Below the pieces are notes generated by a model. That model did no database searches. It worked only from the letters and a program-made list of their open reading frames with translations, and was not told the DNA's origin. From assembly GCA_012840785.1 (NCBI GenBank), contig DUVZ01000142.1, forward strand, positions 1 to 35,796: a stretch of DNA of 35,796 nucleotides. Direction: 5' to 3'. Position numbers and translations under genes: made by a program. This stretch comes from Bacteroidales bacterium (GTDB lineage: Bacteria; Bacteroidota; Bacteroidia; Bacteroidales; Dysgonomonadaceae). Below are positions 19,897 to 27,473 of this stretch, piece by piece; position 1 is the stretch's first letter; every line of letters starts with the position of its first letter.

Positions 19897-21780
19897 TTAT
19901 TTTATCTCTAAGCCTAATTCATCTGTAAGCTTTTTTAAAGCTGGATTTGTTTCTGTCATTTCTTGAAATATCTCTTGCGAGGTGAAAGCTTTCTTATTCA
20001 CAATGGTATCAGATATTTCAATTTTCATTTCAATAAAATCGTTTTTCAACTTATCATGAAGCCAATCTAAAATCGACCTCAAATTGCTCTCTATATACTC
20101 TTTGTTTATATCTGTATTTACAGTTATTTCTATTGTAGTATCATCTACCTTTTTTGGAAAGTACAACGACATAGTGTTCATCAACAACCTCTCTTCGGTG
20201 AGGGTTTTTGTGAAACTTTTCCAGGCCTCTATCAATGCTTCTTCGGTAAAAGAGGCTTTTCTTGTCCCTTTTTTGCTGCTTTGGCTATCTTCATCATCGC
20301 TATCTTGTTCCTCTGCAGAAGTGATAGATACTCCATGATTGGATATGGAAAAGGTTTTGGGTTGATGACCAGCAATGCGTGGTTTACGAGCAGGTTCTTT
20401 TTCTTCTTTGGGTGTTGTTTTAGTTTGTGTCTCTTTCTCCTTTGAAACCTGTGGAACATAGTGAGGGTCGCGTTCTGTTAATCGGCTATCTTCTTTTTTC
20501 TCATGTTCAACAGTTTTTTCAACTTCCTCTTTTTCAGGTTTTGGTTTTTCTACTTCCTCTGCTTTTGTTTCCACCTGTTTTGTTGGAGCTGTAGCTTGTG
20601 CTCTTTTTTCGGGGACATGTGTACGAGTTGTTTGCGATGAGTCTATCTGTTTGATAGGTTCTCTTTTTTTGGGTTGCTCCCCTGCCCCTTCTGATAGTTG
20701 ACACATGCGTATAAATGCCAATTCAAGCAATAGGCGTTTGTTTTTGCTAACGCGATAGTTAAGGTCACATTCGTTGGCTATTTCAATTCCTTTGTATAGC
20801 AATTCATACGAGCATAGCTTGGCACTCTCGATGTAGCGCTTCTTTATCTTTGGACCCACTTCAAACAGCATTGCCGAGCGAGGGTCTTTACTTATCATTA
20901 GGTTTCGAAAGTGCGATGCCATGCCAGATATAATATGTTGTCCCTCAAATCCATGTTTAAGAATATCATTAACGATGAGTAGACTGTCCACCACACTGCC
21001 TTGCAGTATAGCATCGGTTAGTTTAAAATAGTACTCATAGTCCAATACGTTCAAGTTTTCTATAACAGCCTGGTAGGTTACATTGCCTCCAGTATAACTT
21101 ACTGTTTGGTCAAAGATTGATAGTGCATCACGCATTCCACCATCTGCCTTTTGAGCAATAATATTTAGAGCCTCCTCCTCTGCCGTTATATTTTCTTGTT
21201 GTGCAACATATTTAAGATACTCTACAATATCGCTTAAACTAATTCTATTAAAATCGTATACCTGGCAGCGTGACAGAATAGTAGGTATAATTTTATGCTT
21301 TTCGGTTGTTGCCAAAATAAAGATGGCATGCTTGGGGGGTTCTTCCAATGTTTTCAGAAAAGAGTTGAAAGCCTGTGTTGATAACATGTGCACCTCATCG
21401 ATGATATACACTTTGTATTTACCAATTTGTGGAGGAATGCGCACTTGGTCTATCAAATCGCGTATATCTTCTACCGAGTTGTTCGATGCAGCGTCCATTT
21501 CATGGATGTTGTACGATCTATTCTCGTTGAATGCAACACAAGACTCGCAAGCATTGCAAGCTTCGTTTTCTGAAGTAAGATTGAAACAATTAATTGTTTT
21601 TGCAAAAATTCGTGCACAGGTTGTCTTGCCCACCCCTCTTGGACCACAAAACAGATAGGCATGTGCCAACTTGTTGTTTGAGATGGCATTTTTCAACGTA
21701 GTTGTTAGTGCATTCTGACCAATAACTGATTTAAAAGTAGCTGGGCGGTATTTCCGTGCCGAAACAATATAATTGTCCAT
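19897..21780 (-). CDS. dnaX: DNA polymerase III subunit gamma/tau
   Basis: ARKYRPATFKSVIGQ; CGPRGVGKTTCARIFAKTINC; VYIIDEVHMLSTQAFNSFLKTLEEPP. Confidence 0.97.
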   Translation of the reverse strand: MDNYIVSARKYRPATFKSVIGQNALTTTLKNAISNNKLAHAYLFCGPRGVGKTTCARIFAKTINCFNLTSENEACNACESCVAFNENRSYNIHEMDAASNNSVEDIRDLIDQVRIPPQIGKYKVYIIDEVHMLSTQAFNSFLKTLEEPPKHAIFILATTEKHKIIPTILSRCQVYDFNRISLSDIVEYLKYVAQQENITAEEEALNIIAQKADGGMRDALSIFDQTVSYTGGNVTYQAVIENLNVLDYEYYFKLTDAILQGSVVDSLLIVNDILKHGFEGQHIISGMASHFRNLMISKDPRSAMLFEVGPKIKKRYIESAKLCSYELLYKGIEIANECDLNYRVSKNKRLLLELAFIRMCQLSEGAGEQPKKREPIKQIDSSQTTRTHVPEKRAQATAPTKQVETKAEEVEKPKPEKEEVEKTVEHEKKEDSRLTERDPHYVPQVSKEKETQTKTTPKEEKEPARKPRIAGHQPKTFSISNHGVSITSAEEQDSDDEDSQSSKKGTRKASFTEEALIEAWKSFTKTLTEERLLMNTMSLYFPKKVDDTTIEITVNTDINKEYIESNLRSILDWLHDKLKNDFIEMKIEISDTIVNKKAFTSQEIFQEMTETNPALKKLTDELGLEIK

Positions 21781-21987
21781 AATAATATATATTTTGAACT
21801 ACAAATCTAATGAAAAAAAATGACTTTATACAGTGTAAAGCAATATCCAATTTAAACTAAAATGTGTAACCCTAATAATATTCAGATTATAAATAATAGA
21901 TTGCTACTTTCTGATTAAAAATGATTGTTTGGTAGGTGATTTTTATTTCGAGTAATTTTATTGTTGATATATTACTAAACGATGGAG

Positions 21988-22060
21988 TTTTGCTCAGTTT
22001 TCCCTTAAAAGTGCCCTTTTTGACCCTTTTTTTGCTGTTTTCGCTCTTTTTTCAACATTT
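21988..22060. other. Helically phased A/T-tracts (predicted intrinsically curved DNA)
   Basis: T/A-tracts centred near 21989.5, 21999.5, 22008.5, 22019, 22030, 22039.5, 22049.5 and 22059, mean spacing about 9.9 bp. Confidence 0.7.
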
Positions 22061-22731
22061 CCACCGCGGTGGATGGAAACTTTGCACTATATCTCCAATT
22101 TTCACCGTGGTGAATTTGAAAAATGCACAATAAATTGAATTTTCTACGTGGTGGATGAGAAATTCGCACTTTATTCTGAATTTTCTACAAGGTGGATAGG
22201 AATAACGCATTTTGTTTTCAATTTCCACCGTGGTGAATTTAAAAAATGCACTTTATTTTCAATTTTCACTTCGGTGAATATGAAAAACAGACAATTATTT
22301 AAATTTTCTACGAGGTGAATTTGATTTTTACACAAAAACTTCAATATTCACCGCGGTAAATTTGAAAAACACAAAAAACACTCAATTTCCACCGCGGTGT
22401 TTTGTCCGTTTATGGTGCTAAGTTTGTAAACACCGCGGTGGATTTTGTAATTCAAGTGCGAAGTTTGTAAACACCACGGTGGAAATTGCAGTTGAAGCGC
22501 AAAGTTTGTAAACACCACGGTGGATTTTGCAGTTGCAGTGCAAAGTTTAAAAACACTTTGGTGAATGTTTCAATTGCAGTGCAAATTTTCTAGACACGAT
22601 GGTGGATGCTCCATTTATGGTGCAAACTTTGTGATTGCCTTGGTGGATGATGCAATTGCAGTGTGAAATTACTAATCATCACGGTGGATGCTCAAATTAC
22701 AGAGCAAAGTAAGTAAACACCAAAGTGGATT
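22061..22731. repeat. 17-site palindromic array with exact 41-bp period and mirror symmetry about the 9th site
   Basis: GGTG (or 1-nt variant) of each core starts at 22068, 22109, 22150, 22191, 22232, 22273, 22314, 22355, 22396, 22437, 22478, 22519, 22560, 22601, 22642, 22683 and 22724. Best cores include CCACCGCGGTGG (22061-22072) and CACCGCGGTGG (22431-22441). Confidence 0.95.
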
Positions 22732-22794
22732 ATCGAAAAGCTACCTACTAATCTGTTGTTTAACTATTCACGATAAAAGATTCATGTTAAATAC

Positions 22795-22826
22795 TTTTGT
22801 AAAGAGAGGTTAAGTCCTTACTTTTG
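22795..22826 (+). promoter_or_regulatory. Promoter: -33 TTTTG and -7 TACTTTTG, 19-bp spacing
   Basis: TTTTG (22795-22799) and TACTTTTG (22819-22826), upstream of the lipoprotein gene. Confidence 0.65.
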
Positions 22827-22938
22827 TTTTGTCTTAACAATATTATTTTTTCTTACAAAAAGTTACGTCAAAATAGCAGCTCTATCGGCATAGATAATGG
22901 GTTATTTAATACACGCTCACTTTTTAGCAATAGTAATC

Positions 22939-23925
22939 ATGAATAAATCGTATATCACTCATTTGCTTATAATGTTTGTGCTATTAATGTTCGCAAGTTG
23001 CGGATTGCACAGATCTACTGCTGAATTTGATCAATCGTTTAGTGAAATAGAGAATGCAATTTTGGTGCAGCATCACAATCCAAATTTCCCTTTACCCAAT
23101 ATCCCCGAATCAATTGTGGATGGGCAAGAGAGGGCAATCTACTTATCTAAACACTATTGGGATGAATTTCCATTCAACGATGTTTCGCTTATAGATAAAC
23201 CGCAGGTTACCGAGCAAGCCTTTGTTGACTATATACACGTTTTGAAGTTTATTCCATTTAAATATGCTAGTAGATCGATAAAATATTTATTTGTTCAGGC
23301 GCAGAGCAATCCTAATATGTATGGGCACTTTGCCTCTCTGTTTGAGAAATATTATTACATTGCCGACTCTCCCTTTTGCAACGAAGAGTTGTATATTCCT
23401 GTATTAGAGACTATTCTTAAATCGGATATGTTGACTAAAGAGGATTTCGAGAAGTATGATTATCAAAAAGAGATGATTCATAAGAACAGGGTTGGCTCCA
23501 AAGCTACCGATTTTGTATACACCCTTGAGAATGGAGATTGGAAAAGAATGCATGCTCTCAAGAGCAACTATTTGATACTCTTTTTCTCCACTCCCGAATG
23601 TAGCAAATGTGTGTCTGTAGCTGATGAGATACAAAATTCAGATGTTTTAGGAAAGGTTTGTTCTCTTAATAGTTTTAGCAGAAGCATGCTTTCGGTATTG
23701 CATGTTTATCCAGGATCTAATGTTCCTCTATGGCAAGAGTCACTTGCATCTATGCCTAAAAAGAATTGGATACATGCATACGATAGAGCTAGAGTATTAA
23801 CCAATAAACGGGTTTATAATCTTAAAAAGCTTCCTACAATATATCTGCTAGACGAAAACAAACGAATTATTCTTAAAGAGACCTCTTTAGAGGAAATAGA
23901 GAGTTACTTCTTGTCGAAAGAGTAG
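22939..23925 (+). CDS. DUF5106-like lipoprotein with C-terminal thioredoxin-like domain
   Basis: Lipobox MFASC; KATDFVYTLENGDWKRMHALKSNYLILFFSTPECSKCVSVADEI. Start at the internal ATG MNKSYITHLL. Confidence 0.72.
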   Translation: MNKSYITHLLIMFVLLMFASCGLHRSTAEFDQSFSEIENAILVQHHNPNFPLPNIPESIVDGQERAIYLSKHYWDEFPFNDVSLIDKPQVTEQAFVDYIHVLKFIPFKYASRSIKYLFVQAQSNPNMYGHFASLFEKYYYIADSPFCNEELYIPVLETILKSDMLTKEDFEKYDYQKEMIHKNRVGSKATDFVYTLENGDWKRMHALKSNYLILFFSTPECSKCVSVADEIQNSDVLGKVCSLNSFSRSMLSVLHVYPGSNVPLWQESLASMPKKNWIHAYDRARVLTNKRVYNLKKLPTIYLLDENKRIILKETSLEEIESYFLSKE

Positions 23926-23961
23926 TAAATTGGTTTCTATATTGAACTGCATTGCAAAAGA

Positions 23962-23991
23962 AAGGGCTCGAATATAAATATCCGAACCCTT
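23962..23991 (-). terminator. Hairpin terminator after flavodoxin
   Basis: AAGGG(C)TCG...CGA(A)CCCTT stem; T-rich on the minus strand. Confidence 0.6.
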
Positions 23992-24029
23992 CGCTACACT
24001 ACAACTTAATTATTCTATTTAGAAAGCAA

Positions 24030-24533
24030 CTAAACAAATATTTCTTTCAATTGCTCTATCCATTTGGTCAAGCGCTCTTCAGTCTCGTCATATTCATTGT
24101 CTTCGTCAAGTGCAAGTCCCAACCACTTTTCATCCTCCACTGCCAGGCTATCATCATAAGTATATCCTTCGTCAGCAATTTCACCCACAATTTTCACTTT
24201 ATCTTTCAATTCATCGTGCAAGATAAATATCGACTCGGCAAATGAGTCAGAAAACGATGCGCTGTCGCCCAAACCAAATATGGCAACTGTTTTATCTGTA
24301 AAATCCATTTTTGAAGAAAATGTTGGAAGAAAACCGTCCCAGTCGTCTTGCAAATCACCTATGCCTGTTGTAGAAGCACCTAATATTAAGTATTGGTAGG
24401 GTTTTATTTCATCAATAGAAACGCTTCCAACATCAAAAACGTCAGCTTTACCGTCAAACATATCCTTTATTCTATTAGCTACAGTTTCTGTGTTTCCACT
24501 TGAGCTTCCGTATAGTATGGCTATTTTATTCAT
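24030..24533 (-). CDS. fldA: Flavodoxin
   Basis: MNKIAILYGSSSGNTETVANRI; LGASTTGIGDLQDDWDGFLP; FGLGDSASFSDSF. Confidence 0.95.
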   Translation of the reverse strand: MNKIAILYGSSSGNTETVANRIKDMFDGKADVFDVGSVSIDEIKPYQYLILGASTTGIGDLQDDWDGFLPTFSSKMDFTDKTVAIFGLGDSASFSDSFAESIFILHDELKDKVKIVGEIADEGYTYDDSLAVEDEKWLGLALDEDNEYDETEERLTKWIEQLKEIFV

Positions 24534-24675
24534 TGTCTCTTGTTTTATGTTTAGTATATTTATTGTGTTATTAAAAGTATAAACACAAAACTAGAAATAT
24601 TGTTTGATTATTTAATTCTATTAGCAGTTTTATTGTAAGTAATATTTCGCATCGTTGTATAAAATGGTGCAAGTG

Positions 24676-24706
24676 TTGGATATACTCAAAAAAACAGTTA
24701 CTTTTG
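24676..24706 (+). promoter_or_regulatory. tRNA-Arg promoter: -33 TTG and -7 TACTTTTG, 20-bp spacing
   Basis: TTG (24676-24678) and TACTTTTG (24699-24706), about 25 bp before the tRNA. Confidence 0.65.
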
Positions 24707-24730
24707 CAATACAAATGTCATTTGTATGTT

Positions 24731-24802
24731 GGCGCGATAGTTCAATGGATAGAATAGGAGTTTCCTAAACTTTAGATCCGGGTTCGATTCCCGGTCGTGC
24801 TA
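24731..24802 (+). tRNA. tRNA-Arg(CCT)
   Basis: Cloverleaf read by eye: acceptor GGCGCGA/TCGTGCT, D-stem GTTC/GAAT, anticodon arm GGAGT-TTCCTAA-ACTTT (CCT), T-arm CCGGG-TTCGATT-CCCGG. Confidence 0.93.
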
Positions 24803-24829
24803 CTAATTTCCTAATAAGTCTCTACCCTA

Positions 24830-25452
24830 CTATCTAACAAGCTTAATCTTTGGAAAGTATTTGACTACTTTCTCCTTATTGATTCGTGCAGAGTTTACGA
24901 TAATCAAAACTATGTTGTAGAGATGCATAAATGAGATAAAGACAAGGTTTGTTATAAGCATAGTTGTTATGATTCCCGCATCAATATTTCCTGTTGAGTT
25001 TATTCTATATCCTGCACTGGAAGATATTATTATAAACCCGATAAATAAGACTATTGTCCATGTAATTTGAAAGTTCAAGATGTCTTTAGCTATCTTGTTG
25101 ATATCTTTAACTTTGTCTTTTTTAGAAATCCAAATTATTAGAGGAATTAGAATTCCTAATAAGGGAAACAATATAAAGCTTAGAGCCGATAGGTTTAGAC
25201 TTGTAAGAAGTCCTTTATCTTCATATTCAGCCCAATCAAGTATTTCATCTGGAGCAACTCCGAATGTAGCTCCAATTCTTTTAAGAGAATTGCCTCTTGG
25301 CTCAGTCTCTCCATTTTCAACTCTTTGAATTGTGCGTAAACTTAACCTTGCCTTTTCAGATAACTCTTCTTGTGAGAAACCTTCCTGTTTCTTAGCTCTT
25401 TAATTTTCTTTGCTAATTCTTTGTTTTTCATATCTAATATTCTTTTGTTCAT
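24830..25452 (-). pseudogene. XRE-type HTH regulator fused to DUF4870-like membrane domain, frameshifted
   Basis: Minus strand: MNKRILDMKNKELAKKIKELRNRK, then -1 nt, then GFSQEELSEKARLSLRTIQRVENGETEPRGNSLKRIGATFGVAPDEILDW...FPLLGILIPLIIWISKKDKVKDINKIAKDI... Confidence 0.8.
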
Positions 25453-25578
25453 AGCAAATGTACAGTAAAAGAACTTTATTGATAACGTCACATCTATGAC
25501 AAGTTTACGTCATTTGTGTCAAAAGGTTGTATTTAAGGTTTTTGTATGGCATATATCCGTTTGCGGTAAATCTATAGC

Positions 25579-26157
25579 TTACTCATCTTTTTTGATGTAA
25601 TAATTAATTATTCTCTCCGTTTGCCCGTTTTCTGCGAGTTCTAGCAAAGTTCTGTTTACAGTGAAGGTAAGTTTTGAATTGATTGGAAATGCAAAACCAT
25701 ATCCTTGCTTTGAATATTCAGCTTTATTGATGTAAAACTTTTCAGCATTGTTGTTTTTTAGATAGTATAGAAGTTGTGGACGGTCAAACACTACAGCTTC
25801 TACTTCTTTACTTTCTAATCTTTCAATAGCTTCATTTAAATTATTTGTACCGATAGCTATTACATTATGTTTATTTAAAAATCCTTCCGAGGTTGACCCA
25901 GAGATAGTTGCAGCCTTACGACCCGAAAGTTGTTCGATGGTCGAAATTGTGGTTGAGTCAAGTGAAGAGAGTGTAAGTATGCTTGCAATTCCTGCAACCA
26001 TAGATGTTGCAAAGATGATGGATATTACCATCCAAGTACCTGTAATTATTCTACCTAGCAATGTTATTGGGGCTTTGTCGCCATAGCCTGTAGTAGTCAT
26101 AGTTACAATAGCCAACCACATACCCGTTATTATCTTTGTGTCAAAAGAAAAAAACAT
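25579..26157 (-). pseudogene. N-terminally truncated GluR0-like ligand-gated potassium channel
   Basis: Begins at the pore helix (MWLAIVTMTTTGYGDKAPITLLGR), then M3 and the S2 lobe of a periplasmic-binding fold. S1 lobe and M1 absent; in-frame TAA directly before the ATG. Confidence 0.75.
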
Positions 26158-26178
26158 TTACTACCAATTCTCTAAACA

Positions 26179-27414
26179 ATGAAACAATTCAAATATCTAG
26201 TAGTTGCACTACTTCTACTATCGTTATGCATAGAAGCAAGTGCTCAAATTGAATCATCAAATGAAGTACGTCCCAAAACCCCCATTATGGGCTGGGCTAG
26301 TTGGAACAACTATCGTGTTGAAATTAATGAAGATATTATTAAAGCTCAAGCAGATGCTATGGTTTCATCGGGTTTGAGAGATGTTGGATACAGCTTTATC
26401 AATATCGACGATGGATTTTATGGTGGTAGAGATGAAGAGGGGAATCTTTTGGCACACCCTGTGAGGTTTCCTAGTGGTATGAAATCGTTGGCACAATATA
26501 TTCACTCAAATGGTTTATATGCTGGCATTTATTCAGACGCAGGCATTAATACCTGTGCCTCTTTTTGGGATAAAGACACTATTGGTGCGGGTATGGGGCT
26601 TTATGGTCACGAAGTGCAAGACTTGACGCTCTATCTGAAAGAGTGGAACTACGATTTCATCAAGGTAGATTGGTGTGGAGGCGAATGGATGGGACTTGAT
26701 GAAGAGGTGCAATATAAGCATATAGCCAATTTGGCGCGGAGCATAAAACCATCGGTTGTTTTCAACATTTGTCGTTGGCAGTTTCCTGGTATATGGGCTA
26801 CACAAGTGGCTGATTCGTGGAGAATATCAGCAGATATAGATAATCAGTTCAGTTCAATACTTGCTATTATTGACCTAAATGCCGATTTGTGGAAATATGC
26901 TTCTTATGGACATTACAACGATATGGATATGTTGCAAGTGGGTCGTGGAATGAGTTACGAAGAAGACAAGGCACACTTCACGATGTGGGCAATGATGCAC
27001 TCTCCCCTACTCTTAGGCAATGATTTGACAAGCTTATCAGACAAAACTATAGAAATAATTACCAATAAAGATATTATTGCTCTTAATCAAACGAACTATG
27101 TATACCAAGCCCGCCGAATGGTTGATTATGGAGACCTGGAAGTTTGGGCTAAGCCATTGATTGACTCTATGAGTGGCGAGGTTGCTGTAGCACTTTTGAA
27201 TCGCTCTGAAGAGTCGCAACCTATCAAGTTTTTATTGGAGCAAGTAGGTTTAGAGGCATCCAAAGGCTATAATATGAAAGATTTGTGGTCGAAAGAAACT
27301 TTTGATACTGCTACAGACCTTGAGGTGATACGCAAAGTACCCTCTCATGGTGTTGTAGTATTAAAGATTAAGGGAGTATCTATTCCTTTTAATGTGTTTC
27401 AGTATAAAGACTAA
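26179..27414 (+). CDS. Alpha-galactosidase, GH27
   Basis: Signal peptide; TPIMGWASWNNYRVEINE; FINIDDGFYGGRD; DFIKVDWCGGE; FTMWAMMHSPLLLGNDLT. Confidence 0.93.
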   Translation: MKQFKYLVVALLLLSLCIEASAQIESSNEVRPKTPIMGWASWNNYRVEINEDIIKAQADAMVSSGLRDVGYSFINIDDGFYGGRDEEGNLLAHPVRFPSGMKSLAQYIHSNGLYAGIYSDAGINTCASFWDKDTIGAGMGLYGHEVQDLTLYLKEWNYDFIKVDWCGGEWMGLDEEVQYKHIANLARSIKPSVVFNICRWQFPGIWATQVADSWRISADIDNQFSSILAIIDLNADLWKYASYGHYNDMDMLQVGRGMSYEEDKAHFTMWAMMHSPLLLGNDLTSLSDKTIEIITNKDIIALNQTNYVYQARRMVDYGDLEVWAKPLIDSMSGEVAVALLNRSEESQPIKFLLEQVGLEASKGYNMKDLWSKETFDTATDLEVIRKVPSHGVVVLKIKGVSIPFNVFQYKD

Positions 27415-27444
27415 AAAAAAGGGACATATCTTTCGATACATCCC
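27412..27444 (-). terminator. Terminator for the SulP gene
   Basis: Minus strand GGGATGTATC-GAAA-GATATGTCCC followed by T8. Confidence 0.6.
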
Positions 27445-27473
27445 TCTCTCAAATTTTGTTATGCCTATTGCCG

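Noticed and set aside
20232-20459. 75-aa Lys-rich minus ORF inside dnaX
   Set aside because: Alternative frame of the low-complexity Lys/Glu linker in DnaX tau region.
21936-22133. 65-aa ORF overlapping the start of the array
   Set aside because: Low-complexity Phe/Leu-rich translation of T-tracts and of the repeat; no family resemblance.
22061-22731. CRISPR array
   Set aside because: Conserved part is only about 12 bp and degenerate, the 41-bp period is too short for typical repeat plus spacer, intervening segments resemble each other, orientation flips mid-array, and no cas genes are present.
24731-26157. Integrated element at tRNA-Arg
   Set aside because: No integrase and no visible repeat of the tRNA 3' end downstream in the window.
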